A stretch of 64,000 nucleotides of DNA from Sulfobacillus benefaciens (GCA_003023725.1 PXYT01000008.1:22752-86751); one strand, 5' to 3'; shown: positions 27,242 to 36,372, numbered from the stretch's first letter. Translations and numbers: made by a program. The notes: generated from the letters alone by a model not told the origin.

Positions 27242-28511
27242 TCCTCACGGGTGCAGGAACCCAAGGACTGGCAAACGGCTTTTCAACGAGCCATGGTTTA
27301 AATGTCCAGACACAGCGCAGCGGTGCGGGAGACGAACTGACCAGAGCCTCGTCCTCGACATCTTGCCACAACTGGTCCACATCGCCGATTTTGTTGGCCA
27401 GGGTAATGGCAGACTGTTGATTGCCTTCAGTATAGGCCTGCCATAATTCCTGCTCGTCACCATCCTCGGCCAGGCCGGGGGACAGGCGGATGACGGCACC
27501 GGAACCCGGCGCCAAGAATGCGAGGGCCGCCGCCAGAAACCATCCCCAGGCTCCCCAAATGGCTGCGCGCTCGTCATGAGCCGAACCTGCCAACCGTGAC
27601 ATCCACAGCCAGTCGCTCACCGCCACGAGATGTTTAGATAACTGGTCCATATCACGGATAACGGGGCTGACTTGCAGAAGATGCGCCATAACCTCCAACA
27701 AAAGGGCCGTTAACCGTCTGTTGCTAAGTTCAGAGGTACAATGGGCAATGCGGCTCATGAGCAAACCCGCCGAATCCGGTCCGTAACAGGCCAAAAGATT
27801 GCCAGACATTTCAGGGGTTCTGGGAAATTCCTGAATCGTGTCAATAACGTACTGAACCGGTTCCCATGCGCGTATACTCGCTGATTCAGAGGGCGGCGGC
27901 AACACAGTGACCCGATACGGAGACGTCATCCATTGAGCATGCGATCGGGTGGCGAGACGAAAATCGGGTGTCTCGCCAATGGGGGGCCACCATTGGCCCA
28001 AACGTGCACTCACGGTCCATAACGACGGCAAAAAAGTCGGCACTGGCTGAGGCATTGCCGGCGGCAAAGTCGAAGCAAGCACAGAGTGAATCCCAAAGAG
28101 CCGAATTTGACGGTCCGTATGCCATTCGGCCGAACGCAGGGATCCCGCCTGCCAAGCTGTACGTAGATCGCCCTCCCCGCCTGATCGCAACAGATTGCGA
28201 ATCCGTTCGCCGCTAAAAATCGTCAAAGACCGTTTGATGAGATGCGAAACCACGGCCCACCCCGTTACGGGTGTGCTGTTGTGGATACTCAACAACGATC
28301 TTCCCATATCGACCCGTTGGTAAACTAAATCCGCGTTCTCCCTGACTCTCGGACAGATTATAAAATACCACAAAGCACGTGATAATTCGGTCAATGGAAG
28401 ATTATGAATTCGCCAATTTGCAATCCATTCGTCAACTTCGTAGGGGGCCAGCGATTCAATTTGTTCCACCAACGAGACACCAATGGATCGCCAGCTCTGA
28501 AGGGGTTCCAA
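27195..28511 (-). CDS. Hypothetical protein, 438 residues
   Basis: I do not recognise this family. The protein is soluble, rich in Trp and Leu and mostly helical; the only hydrophobic stretch is AIWGAWGWFLAAALAFLAPG near residue 320. The frame is closed to other readings and a TCCTCC complement (ribosome binding site on the minus strand) precedes the start. It overlaps the 3' end of hisIE by 47 bases tail to tail. The divergent 28696 gene shares an upstream region holding a 16-base palindrome. Confidence 0.65.
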   Translation of the reverse strand: MEPLQSWRSIGVSLVEQIESLAPYEVDEWIANWRIHNLPLTELSRALWYFIICPRVRENADLVYQRVDMGRSLLSIHNSTPVTGWAVVSHLIKRSLTIFSGERIRNLLRSGGEGDLRTAWQAGSLRSAEWHTDRQIRLFGIHSVLASTLPPAMPQPVPTFLPSLWTVSARLGQWWPPIGETPDFRLATRSHAQWMTSPYRVTVLPPPSESASIRAWEPVQYVIDTIQEFPRTPEMSGNLLACYGPDSAGLLMSRIAHCTSELSNRRLTALLLEVMAHLLQVSPVIRDMDQLSKHLVAVSDWLWMSRLAGSAHDERAAIWGAWGWFLAAALAFLAPGSGAVIRLSPGLAEDGDEQELWQAYTEGNQQSAITLANKIGDVDQLWQDVEDEALVSSSPAPLRCVWTFKPWLVEKPFASPWVPAPVRIMVEESRRMARDGAE

Positions 28512-28553
28512 GGTAATGCCTCCTCCTGGTTTTCACACACCAAAATGCCCATG

Positions 28554-28569
28554 CTACAATTAATTGTAG
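28554..28569. promoter_or_regulatory. Perfect 16-base palindrome, candidate operator
   Basis: CTACAATTAATTGTAG lies between the divergent genes at 27195-28511 and 28696-29085, about 43 bases from the first and 127 from the second. The symmetry and position suggest a dimeric repressor site, but no regulator is next to it. Confidence 0.4.
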
Positions 28570-28695
28570 TACCACTGTCAGTCAGAAAGGAAATTTCAAG
28601 AATGAAATCTAGACACTTTTCTTCCGACAAGGCACAATAACAGTAAAAGAATATCTTGACTTCAAGAAGAAGTTTAAGAAAAAGGGTGAGGAACA

Positions 28696-29085
28696 ATGTC
28701 ATTCCTACGTTCTTGGGGATACGCTAAAGATCGACCACTGACATCATATCAAGAACAACGTCTCAACGATTTACTAGATCAGTATCATGAAGTGCAGCAT
28801 AAGAATTTTGTCGATGAATTGGATGTGACTGAGGCTGTTATTGGCCGGGCAGTTCCATTCAGTGAACTCACGGTGGAAGAAGCCAACAAAATAGCCGCTC
28901 ATCTCAATGTGCGCATTGCTCTTCACACCCATTTTCGTGACACACTTCCTTCGCCGCCTCCGAGCTTCGCCGAGGAAACCAAATGGCTCAACGCGGATAG
29001 GACGTTGTTGGATCGAGTGATTGCCCGAGCGGGCTGGGATACCGGAGAATATTTTCTGTCGCCTCATCCCCTTGATAAAGTTTAA
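28696..29085 (+). CDS. Hypothetical protein, 129 residues
   Basis: Not recognised. A soluble, largely helical, acidic protein (MSFLRSWGYAKDRPLTSYQE) without cysteines or membrane segments. Its ATG follows GGGTGAGGA. It is followed by a strong terminator, so it is monocistronic. The decayed IscB element begins just behind that terminator. Confidence 0.6.
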   Translation: MSFLRSWGYAKDRPLTSYQEQRLNDLLDQYHEVQHKNFVDELDVTEAVIGRAVPFSELTVEEANKIAAHLNVRIALHTHFRDTLPSPPPSFAEETKWLNADRTLLDRVIARAGWDTGEYFLSPHPLDKV

Positions 29086-29120
29086 CGCAGACTTTCATCA
29101 TCATTATTATTACTGCACAC

Positions 29121-29155
29121 CACAGAGCTTGAGGAGAACACCCTCAAGCTCTGTG
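29121..29155 (+). terminator. Terminator of the 28696 gene
   Basis: A perfect 14-bp stem (CACAGAGCTTGAGG and its complement) with a 7-base loop, 36 bases after the stop codon, followed by a CTTCGTTCTT tract. Confidence 0.75.
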
Positions 29156-29169
29156 CTTCGTTCTTCGGC

Positions 29170-29178
29170 TGATATAAT
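29170..29178 (+). promoter_or_regulatory. Extended -10 promoter before the omega RNA
   Basis: TGATATAAT is a perfect extended -10 element (TGN-TATAAT); no good -35 box is seen. Transcription would start near 29184-29186, at the 5' side of the omega RNA region. Confidence 0.5.
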
Positions 29179-29182
29179 ATAG

Positions 29183-29606
29183 GATGTGTGTCATAGCTGT
29201 GTCCCGGAGTAACTGCTTTTGAGTTTACTTTGGTGAGGTTCCGGCGCAAGACACCCGCAGGAGTGCTCTGCCGCGTTCCAGTCACCGGCAGGATTTCACT
29301 GACGCATTGTCTGAAAGGAGATCAAGGCAGCTCATCCGAATCCGGGTGACTGAGAAGGCCGCACACTATCACCCCCTGGCCTGAGCCCCCGACCAGGCTC
29401 CGTGGCGGGAAGCCCGGTGGCGGTAGGTGCCAGAACTAGCGGGAAACCGTACACTCCGTCGGTTGACAAGCCTTAGCCGTTGGCGTCTTGGGGGTAGTGC
29501 ACAAGGTGAGGTGTCCGTAGGCGACCGGACGGAATTTTGGCGAGCCAAGAGATCGAAAGAATCCCTCACGGATTTCTACGATGAGCGGCTGAGGAGGAAA
29601 ATTTCG
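29183..29606 (+). ncRNA. Omega RNA / HEARO region of an IscB element
   Basis: The 420 bases directly upstream of the iscB remnant contain no protein frame of their own but are rich in short GC stems, and carry the motif order I associate with HEARO/omega RNAs: CCCGGAGTAACTGCTTTTGA (from about 29203), GGTGAGGTTCCGGCG, then CCGGCAG and a final GAGGAGGAAA next to the ORF start. In intact systems this RNA carries a roughly 16-base guide at its 5' end, copied from flanking DNA, and directs IscB. Boundaries are approximate. The identification rests on motifs and on the neighbouring iscB remnant. Confidence 0.7.
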
Positions 29607-30299
29607 ATGGTTTTCGTTTTGGGCTGGCCCAAGAGACTTCTGATGTCCTGTACCGAACAGCGAGCCCACAAGTTGCTCGAATACGGCCTGGCTGTCAGTC
29701 ACAAGAGGGCTTTCTTTACTATCCGTCTTAAGGCTCGTACAGTGGAAGACTCGGCCCTTCAGCCCTTTGAGACCCACTTCGATACCGGGAGCAAGGTGAC
29801 AGGTATCACTATCATCTGGGAACCACCTCACGATCCCAAAGGCATCATCTTCGAAGAGAGTGTCCACAAGGCAAAAATCAAAGGGCAATCGGATACTCGC
29901 AGGGCGTTTGGGCGGGTCCGCACCAATCGAATCGACAACCTGGTTTTGGTGTGCGCCCCCGGCAATCTCCGGAAGAATAATCGCAGAGAGGCAAAATGCA
30001 GCTCGCCCGGGATTCGACTGCAGCCCAAGAAGCCGTTGAAAGATTTGGTCCTAACGAATGCCAGCCAGTGGCGGCTCAGCCAGTTAAAAGTCAACCAATT
30101 GCCGTTGAAGGCACATCGCGAGGCGGCCGCAAGCGCGACGAAGGGGTCACAAATTTTCAACAGAACACAACGACGATTCCCTGTGCGTCGGCCTAAATAC
30201 ATCGGTACACGTCACAAAAATTCGGGAGATCCGAGGCCGCTATCAACGCTGTCGCGGGGACTGATAGTTCCCAATTCGACCCTTGTTGCGGCAGAATGA
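29607..30299 (+). pseudogene. iscB: Decayed iscB (OMEGA RNA-guided nuclease)
   Basis: The ATG at 29607 follows GAGGAGGAAA. Residues 1-60 match the IscB N-terminal (PLMP/RRXRR) domain: LMSCTEQRAHKLLEYGLAV and FFTIRLKARTVEDSALQPFE. RuvC-I follows (HFDTGSKVTGITI, catalytic Asp kept). After TRRAFGR, the start of the bridge helix, the sequence jumps to NRIDNLVLVCAPGNLRKNNR, the end of the HNH domain, so most of the bridge, RuvC-II and the HNH histidine are missing. KKPLKDLVLTNASQWRL and FNRTQRRFP still match the region before RuvC-III. RuvC-III (DDSLCVG) is in the +1 frame, and further remnants run to about 30390. The 230-codon product cannot be a working nuclease. Confidence 0.75.
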
Positions 30300-30406
30300 T
30301 CTTGGGTTTACGGCCGTCATTCCGTCAGAAACGTCCGCGGTCATCTAGACAGATCGTGCCACCGTGGAAGCAAGCGGGTAGGTCGTGACCCGACCGGAAC
30401 CGAAAT

Positions 30407-30489
30407 CCTCGCCGAAAACGCGAGGTCGTTCAACCCGGAGACAAGCGACAAACACTGCCCCGTCCTCCACTGAGGAGGCGGGTGGCAGT
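30407..30489 (+). repeat. Hairpins at the right side of the IscB element
   Basis: Two hairpins lie after the iscB remnant: CCTCGC/GCGAGG (30407-30425) and a longer one at 30454-30489 with an inner CCTCC/GGAGG stem. They may mark the right end of the element. The response regulator starts at 30575, so the element probably displaced its original promoter region. Confidence 0.4.
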
Positions 30490-30574
30490 CGAGAAAGCGG
30501 CCTGTTAATGCCTAGGAAGGGGGGAAGGCGCTCCTCTGTGCCCCCAAGGGCGGAGTCCTCGCGCCACGAAATTG

Positions 30575-31246
30575 ATGGATAAACATCGGATTTTGGTTGT
30601 TGATGACGAGGAGGTTATTCGCGACGTTTTGGAAATCGGTTTGTCCCATCGCGGGTTTCAGGTTCTTACTTGTCAGGACAGCGAAGAAGCCTTACAGGCT
30701 GTGGGAACCTTTAAACCTCATGCTGCCGTTATCGACGTCATGATGCCCGGTGAAGACGGATTCCAGCTCAGTCGTAAATTGCGCCAGGACCCCCATCTGT
30801 TCATTCTCCTTCTTACCGCCCGAGATGCGGTAGCTGACCGTGTCACGGGTCTGGAGGGTGGAGCCGACGATTACGTCATTAAACCTTTTGACTTTGACGA
30901 ATTGGTGGCCCGGCTTAGGGCCGGACTGCGGCGTGTTGGCCAAGATCAAAATCATAATCTTCAATTTGGCTCTTTAATCATGGATGACGCCAGCCACAAA
31001 GTGTTTGCCGACGGGGAACCGATAACGTTAACAGCCAAGGAATATGAATTACTGCGGTACTTGCTATTAAACCCGGGCATTGTTTTGTCCAAAGTCCAGA
31101 TTTTGCAGCATGTTTGGGGATATGATTACCCTGGTGACGATAACCTGGTGGAGGTGCACGTGTCGAGTCTTCGGGAAAAAATACAGGACCGCACCAAAAA
31201 ACTTATTCAAACCGTCCGTGGATTTGGTTACAGGTTAGGAAGTTAG
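30575..31246 (+). CDS. OmpR-family response regulator
   Basis: A 223-residue response regulator. The receiver domain has the acidic pair (VVDDEE), the phospho-acceptor Asp54 in AAVIDVMMPGEDGF, a threonine in LLLTARD and lysine in YVIKPFDFDELVARL. The C-terminal winged helix (TLTAKEYELLRYLLLNPG, VEVHVSSLREKI, VRGFGYRLG) binds DNA. The ATG at 30575 is preferred; a TTG directly before it is possible. The histidine kinase follows after six bases. The ribosome binding site is weak and the upstream sequence is element-derived. Confidence 0.92.
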   Translation: MDKHRILVVDDEEVIRDVLEIGLSHRGFQVLTCQDSEEALQAVGTFKPHAAVIDVMMPGEDGFQLSRKLRQDPHLFILLLTARDAVADRVTGLEGGADDYVIKPFDFDELVARLRAGLRRVGQDQNHNLQFGSLIMDDASHKVFADGEPITLTAKEYELLRYLLLNPGIVLSKVQILQHVWGYDYPGDDNLVEVHVSSLREKIQDRTKKLIQTVRGFGYRLGS

Positions 31247-31252
31247 ATAGCC

Positions 31253-32647
31253 ATGGCACAAAAAACTCTCACAGACGAACTCATTGGCCGCCAAATTCTG
31301 CTCCTGGCAATTTTATTGGTCATTATCGGTATCAGTCAATATTTGACATTGCGTTTTGTTCTCTTTCATTCGGAATCTCAGTCACTGCACCAGGAGATTG
31401 CCGTTCTCGCTCCCATTATTCACCATGCCATGGTGAAACACGAGGCCTTGCATTTCCATGCCCTGGCCAATCTGCTGGTTGCAAGGCTTCAGGCACCGGG
31501 CGTCGATGTGGTTATCACCAACCGCTTTGGATTACTTGTGGCCAGTTCCTCGCCTTTGACCAAAATTCCGCCGCTCGACTTCTCCCATAGCTATTTTCTT
31601 TGGCACCATTATCTCGTTGTCGATGCACCTTTGGGTTCTGCCGGTCATCCTTCGGGGTATGTCTGGCTCTTGACCAGCACCGCCTCGTCCAGTCGTATTT
31701 TAGCGAGAGACATTGAATTATTCACCTTTCTGGGTTTTTTATCGCTCGTCGTCACCGGATGGCTGGGATCGCTGTCGGTGAAAAACAGCTTGGTGCCGTT
31801 GAAACAAATTCGGGACAGCACAGTCCGCATCGCCGAAGGTGAGATTGGACACACGACCATGCTCAAAAATCCCCCCAAGGAACTCGGTGAACTCGGTGAC
31901 GCAATCAATGCGATGTCGTTATCGATCAAGGACTTGCTGGACCATGAGAGAATGCTGTCGGAGCAAATGCGCCGGTTTGTGGCTGACGCCTCCCATGAAT
32001 TAAGAACGCCGCTTACGGCGCTCAATGGCTTTCTGACTCTCATGTCTGAGGACAACCTCACGGAAGAAGAAATTCAACGTGGATTTCAGGCTATGCGTCA
32101 AGAAGCGCGACGCATGGCCCGACTCGTCAACCAGTTGCTGACCCTTTCTCGTCTAGACACGGCGCTGGAAGCTGCTGTGCAAATTTCTCCTGTGTCATTG
32201 GATGAATGGCTCAATGACTCGGTCCCACTCCTTGAACCCATTACCCGCAACCACTCTCTCTCCATTTCGTCTGAACCGGTTACAGTAACTGCGGACAAAG
32301 ACCGCCTCACAGAAATGCTGCTAAACCTTGTCGATAACGCCACGCGCTATACTCCTTGGGGTTCTGCCATTACCGTGGAAATCAAACAGGAAGGTTCATA
32401 TGGCCTGATCCAGGTGATGGACGATGGCCCGGGAATCAAGGAAGAGGACTTACCGCACATTTTTGATCGGTTTTTCCGCGGTGATCGATCCCGCACGTCA
32501 AAATCCGGGGGCAGCGGCCTTGGCCTCAGTATTGTGCAAGCGCTAGCCCAGGCCATGAACGGCGTAGTCGAAGTGTACAACCGTCAACCGCCACAACATG
32601 GCGCCATTTTTGTGATTAAACTCCCTGTGACTCAAGTTCTACCCTAA
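31253..32647 (+). CDS. Sensor histidine kinase with HAMP domain
   Basis: A 464-residue membrane sensor kinase. Transmembrane segments lie at about residues 14-36 and 160-180, enclosing an extracytoplasmic sensor of about 120 residues; a HAMP domain follows. The HisKA motif DASHELRTPLTALNG carries the phospho-histidine at about 248, and the ATPase domain has N box NLVDNATRYTP, VMDDGPGI, FDRFFRGDRS and GSGLGLSIVQ. It partners the response regulator immediately upstream. The signal is unknown. Confidence 0.92.
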   Translation: MAQKTLTDELIGRQILLLAILLVIIGISQYLTLRFVLFHSESQSLHQEIAVLAPIIHHAMVKHEALHFHALANLLVARLQAPGVDVVITNRFGLLVASSSPLTKIPPLDFSHSYFLWHHYLVVDAPLGSAGHPSGYVWLLTSTASSSRILARDIELFTFLGFLSLVVTGWLGSLSVKNSLVPLKQIRDSTVRIAEGEIGHTTMLKNPPKELGELGDAINAMSLSIKDLLDHERMLSEQMRRFVADASHELRTPLTALNGFLTLMSEDNLTEEEIQRGFQAMRQEARRMARLVNQLLTLSRLDTALEAAVQISPVSLDEWLNDSVPLLEPITRNHSLSISSEPVTVTADKDRLTEMLLNLVDNATRYTPWGSAITVEIKQEGSYGLIQVMDDGPGIKEEDLPHIFDRFFRGDRSRTSKSGGSGLGLSIVQALAQAMNGVVEVYNRQPPQHGAIFVIKLPVTQVLP

Positions 32648-32749
32648 GCTATCCAGTTTGCTTTCAGAGCGCTTAAACAATTATCAATCCGCACTTCAGA
32701 CATATTTTGCCGCAACGCGGATTATTATCTTTCCCTGCACTGGGCACCA

Positions 32750-32773
32750 CCCGCCATTAACGATTATGGCGGG
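32750..32773 (+). terminator. Possible terminator after the kinase
   Basis: CCCGCCAT and ATGGCGGG form an 8-bp stem with an 8-base loop about 100 bases past the kinase stop, followed by GACGGTTTTGG. The remaining gap to 32939 shows nothing clear. Confidence 0.4.
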
Positions 32774-32939
32774 CTGACGGTTTTGGAGCTGTGCACCCTA
32801 AAGAGCCACTCTGACGTTTTGCTATTTTTCAGCCATTGTTCAGTTAATCGGCGGATGAAACAATGCCCTTTTGCCCATACTTTCCACGAATAAATAAATC
32901 CCTTGGCTTGAACTGGGAAGGAAGGAAGGCCTGTTCGTT

Positions 32940-34010
32940 ATGATTCTTGGAACACCACCACAACTGGCTTTTGCCCTCTTGGCGATGACGCTGTCCGGCA
33001 CTCAACTCTCCGGGACCGCCGTTCCCCTCTATGGCGGCTCTCTTCGCAATAACCCCGTCTTCGTGGCCACGCATAAACACTTGGTTCGTAGTGGTTTCGG
33101 CGAAGTTCTCGCAACCTCCAATGCATCCGTTACCGTATCCGTGCCGCGAGGACACCATACCTGGCGCCTGCCATTGCAAAATCTCACATTGCGTGCCGGG
33201 TGGTACCCTACTCCAACAGCACTAGCGCCAAACATTTTGCGACCGGGTGAATGGGTGCGGTTCATCAAGAGTTCGAATCGCCTATTTATGACAATACAAC
33301 CGGCGGCCTTTGGAAAGCTGACAAAAAACCGAAATCAGTGGGCCCTTAGTTCGGATTTAGAATCCAAGATCTCGACGAGTCGTAGATCATGGCCTCTGTC
33401 AGCGGACCTTCCGCGCCTAGGTCGTCTTCCATTGGATACAAATCAAAATATTGAGGTGTTTGGTACATTTGATGGCCCCACCATTCACCCTACCGCGCTA
33501 GCACCACTACCCATGCGAGTGTCGGCGCACCTTCGCTCTTATAACGCTGGCGCTCTCACATTAGACACATCAAAGTATGGGGCTTTGGTCTACCATCCGA
33601 GTGCCCGCCCCTCTCAGTGGCTGCAAGGTCTAACACCCGGTACTCCGCTCATGCTACTTCTTAACCCCCTCACCCGGAACGTTCTCAGTGTCTATCTTCC
33701 CGGCTATCGCATGCGTTCGGTACAACTCTTGTGCCATAACACATTTGGCCAAGTGGTAAAGGCAAGCGCCGGCCAATTGCAGCTTAAGACCGTTTGGGGC
33801 AACCAAACCGTGAATTTAAACGGGATAGATATAAAAATCCGGGGTCTCCATTCCGAAACCCTTCAATCCCTACGCGATTTACCCCCAAGATCCCAAGTTC
33901 TCATACACTTGATTCCCAAAGAGCATCGTGCCGTCATTCACATTCTTCCAAATCTCATTCCCTGTCCGCGGAGCACACAAACCGGAGAACATCCGAAGAA
34001 GACGGATTAA
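32940..34010 (+). CDS. Hypothetical exported protein, 356 residues
   Basis: Not recognised. The N-terminus (LAFALLAMTLSGTQLSGTAVP) is a plausible signal peptide. The rest is beta-rich with several similar units in which a short strand pattern is followed by LxPGxWVRF or LTPGTPLMLLL-like segments, suggesting repeated small beta-barrel domains. The protein is basic and ends in a Lys-rich tail. It lies downstream of the two-component system, separated by about 290 bases and a possible terminator, and is convergent with the MFS gene. Confidence 0.6.
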   Translation: MILGTPPQLAFALLAMTLSGTQLSGTAVPLYGGSLRNNPVFVATHKHLVRSGFGEVLATSNASVTVSVPRGHHTWRLPLQNLTLRAGWYPTPTALAPNILRPGEWVRFIKSSNRLFMTIQPAAFGKLTKNRNQWALSSDLESKISTSRRSWPLSADLPRLGRLPLDTNQNIEVFGTFDGPTIHPTALAPLPMRVSAHLRSYNAGALTLDTSKYGALVYHPSARPSQWLQGLTPGTPLMLLLNPLTRNVLSVYLPGYRMRSVQLLCHNTFGQVVKASAGQLQLKTVWGNQTVNLNGIDIKIRGLHSETLQSLRDLPPRSQVLIHLIPKEHRAVIHILPNLIPCPRSTQTGEHPKKTD

Positions 34011-34013
34011 AAA

Positions 34014-34052
34014 GCCAGGAGAAACTCGTAAAAAGTCGACGCTTCTCCTGGC
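34014..34052 (-). terminator. Terminator of the MFS gene
   Basis: A perfect 10-bp stem (GCCAGGAGAA with TTCTCCTGGC, 19-base loop) followed on the minus strand by CTTTTTAATCC. It lies between two convergent genes and may serve both. Confidence 0.75.
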
Positions 34053-34067
34053 ACATCTCCGCCTTGT

Positions 34068-35318
34068 TCATCTCGCAAAACTTTCGGGTTTGTCCAGACG
34101 CCTCCTTCTTAACAGTTCCTGACGTGCCTCGGAGGCCATAATCGCCATCCCTACAAACTGCAGCAACCCGATGATCCAAAATCCCCAACCCAGGTTCCCC
34201 TGGCTGATCACTAAGCTGATGGCAAGGGGGCCAAAGGTTCCGGACAAATCAAACGATGATTGCGCAATGGTGTTGGCGGCCACCAACAAGTGACGGTCAA
34301 CACTACCCGCAATACGCATGGAAACCAAAGGAAACAACACGGCATGTGGCCATGCCAACATCCAAAACCCTACGAGGAACATGATCAGAGAAGGAGCCCA
34401 TCCCATCAGCCCCAAGCCGACACCGCCGATACCCAAACTCCATAGCATCCAAGTAGCCTTGTTTTCGAGCCTTTTTTTCCTCACAAACCGGGAGACCACC
34501 AAACGCCCCATTAAGGACGCCACAAAAAAGCTGGTCAAAACCAGTTCCACTCCGCTGTAAGCCAGTCCAAAGCGGTTTTTCACATCAAGTCCTCCAAAAG
34601 ACATCGCCGAGGCAAAAGAAAGATTAAAGAGAAACAATGATGCGAAACTGCGGGTATATGTCTTATTACGAACAAGATCCGAGATGGCCGTCCGCAAGTT
34701 TAGGTTTTTGGGTTTTTTGTCATGCAGGAGCCGTTGCTGAAAGCGGCGGTAGTTGCTCAGCATCACTCCCAAACCCATCAAAGAGAAGACCAACAGTAAG
34801 CCGTAAAGCCCCCTCAGATTCAAATGGGTCAAAATCAGAGTTCCCAACACAGGAGCCACAACCAGACTCGTTGAAAGTGCCAGAGAATAGTAACTCAGAT
34901 TCTTTTCACGGTCTTCGGCAGGTGACAACGCTCCCATCAGAGACAGCAAATGCGGCATTACCAACGCCGTGGACACACCTGCCAACGCAATGGCAAACAG
35001 GAATTCCGCGAAATTTTGACTAAGCAGCGTCCCTACTATCGACAGCGTCAACAAGACAAAACCCACGGTCATAACGCGTGGAACATTGTGCAAATTAACC
35101 CGTGCACTGTAACCAAAGCGCACAATCATCGTGACCATCGCATAGACGGATGTCGTCAAACCGACTTGCGTCAGCTGCGCACCCAAAGAATGCGCGTAAA
35201 GTGGATTATTGGATTGCATCATCGACGAATTGGCACGGGCCAAAAAAGTCAGAACCAATATCAAATAAATAACGGCTGAACCCCCGAACAAAGTACTGAG
35301 TCCTCTATGTTGCCGCAT
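34068..35318 (-). CDS. Major facilitator superfamily transporter
   Basis: A 416-residue membrane protein with about twelve hydrophobic segments. TTSVYAMVTMIVRFGYSARV at the loop between helices 2 and 3 and the LMGRLVVSRFVRKKRLENKA repeat between helices 8 and 9 are the usual MFS markers. The pattern is that of drug or sugar efflux-type MFS proteins; substrate unknown. It is transcribed alone and ends at a strong terminator. Confidence 0.85.
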   Translation of the reverse strand: MRQHRGLSTLFGGSAVIYLILVLTFLARANSSMMQSNNPLYAHSLGAQLTQVGLTTSVYAMVTMIVRFGYSARVNLHNVPRVMTVGFVLLTLSIVGTLLSQNFAEFLFAIALAGVSTALVMPHLLSLMGALSPAEDREKNLSYYSLALSTSLVVAPVLGTLILTHLNLRGLYGLLLVFSLMGLGVMLSNYRRFQQRLLHDKKPKNLNLRTAISDLVRNKTYTRSFASLFLFNLSFASAMSFGGLDVKNRFGLAYSGVELVLTSFFVASLMGRLVVSRFVRKKRLENKATWMLWSLGIGGVGLGLMGWAPSLIMFLVGFWMLAWPHAVLFPLVSMRIAGSVDRHLLVAANTIAQSSFDLSGTFGPLAISLVISQGNLGWGFWIIGLLQFVGMAIMASEARQELLRRRRLDKPESFAR

Positions 35319-35956
35319 CAGCTTGTCCCCCCTTCCAACAACTTTTAACTAAAACATTGGTGTTTCCTGGACCCGACGACCGTTCCTCGGTTACTGCTTG
35401 TCCATCACATTGCCTACTCTTTACAACGATCATTAACATTGTACTGAATTTTTCACTGTTTGTATCTAGTTGCTCTGGACTATTTCTTATTTCTCACTTC
35501 AGCCCTCTTTACTGGCCGCCTAATGGCGTGTCTCCCATGACCTCGTGTTCATGATGCAAAGTGAAGCGGAAATTCTCTCCTCCGCTCTATCCAATAACCC
35601 AAAACCAATCCTCCGCATGAAAAAGAACACCTCCACGCCATAGGCATCTCTTGGCGTTTGCAGGAAATGCTCTCGCCACTTCCGTTCGCAATCCTCCAAA
35701 AAGCCCGTCCATGCCCATTGTTACACGGTTTTCTCGTTTATCCAAGGGGCAGAAAAAGCTTGCGAATGCAGCTCCCTCACGGAATAGCTATCGAGGTCTT
35801 TTTTATCGTCCCGTTGTCAGCAGCGTTATGAACAATCATTGCCAGACGGTCATGATAAGTGCCTAAAATTGGCATACGTTAAAAGTGAGAAGGACGGGTA
35901 AAACGAACCAGACACGGCAATAATACCTTCATGTTACGAGAGACGGAGGTGAAAAA
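35319..35956. other. Intergenic region with a possible SigG promoter
   Basis: About 640 bases without a supportable gene; small open frames here lack ribosome binding sites. TGAACA (35829-35834) and CATGATA (35851-35857), 16 bases apart, resemble the forespore sigma-G consensus (TGAATA, CATNNTA) and lie about 100 bases before the SASP gene. Confidence 0.35.
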
Positions 35957-36175
35957 ATGGCACGTGGAAGCAACACCGGTAACCGCGCACTTGTACAAGG
36001 AGCCGCAAGAGCGCTGGACCAGTTCAAATACGAAGTGGCTCGAGAACTCGGTTTGCAAGGAGTCGAAGACGGTTACTGGGGCGATGTCCCCTCTCGGCAA
36101 TGTGGCGCGGTAGGTGGTCATATGGTGCGCAAAATGATTGAGATGGCCGAACAGCAAATGGCTGGACGCCGTTAA
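35957..36175 (+). CDS. Small acid-soluble spore protein, alpha/beta family
   Basis: A 72-residue DNA-coating spore protein. FKYEVARELGL contains the germination-protease cleavage context, and GAVGGHMVRKMIEMAEQQM is the highly conserved C-terminal block of alpha/beta SASPs. GGAGGTGA precedes the ATG. The gene is monocistronic with its own strong terminator, as expected for a highly expressed forespore gene. Confidence 0.93.
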   Translation: MARGSNTGNRALVQGAARALDQFKYEVARELGLQGVEDGYWGDVPSRQCGAVGGHMVRKMIEMAEQQMAGRR

Positions 36176-36203
36176 GCGTTGGCTGACCTCGTAGTTTACT
36201 TCC

Positions 36204-36237
36204 GGGCCTCCTCTCTCGCGAGGAGGTCCCACTTTTT
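36204..36237 (+). terminator. Terminator of the SASP gene
   Basis: GGGCCTCCTC pairs with GAGGAGGTCCC around a 6-base loop (one G-U pair), followed by ACTTTTT, 28 bases past the stop. Confidence 0.85.
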
Positions 36238-36372
36238 CGCCTCTCTTAAGGGATCATCCCAACTCTCACGACGCACAACGAAGGGACTGAACACATACGC
36301 AGGTCTGATATTTGTAACAATCCCTTCACGCAAGAAAGAGCTTTAGAGACCCCAATTGTCATGACCGGTCCT

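Noticed and set aside
30385..30582. A 65-residue basic protein after iscB
   Set aside because: It overlaps hairpins and iscB remnants at the element end, runs into the response regulator start and has no ribosome binding site.
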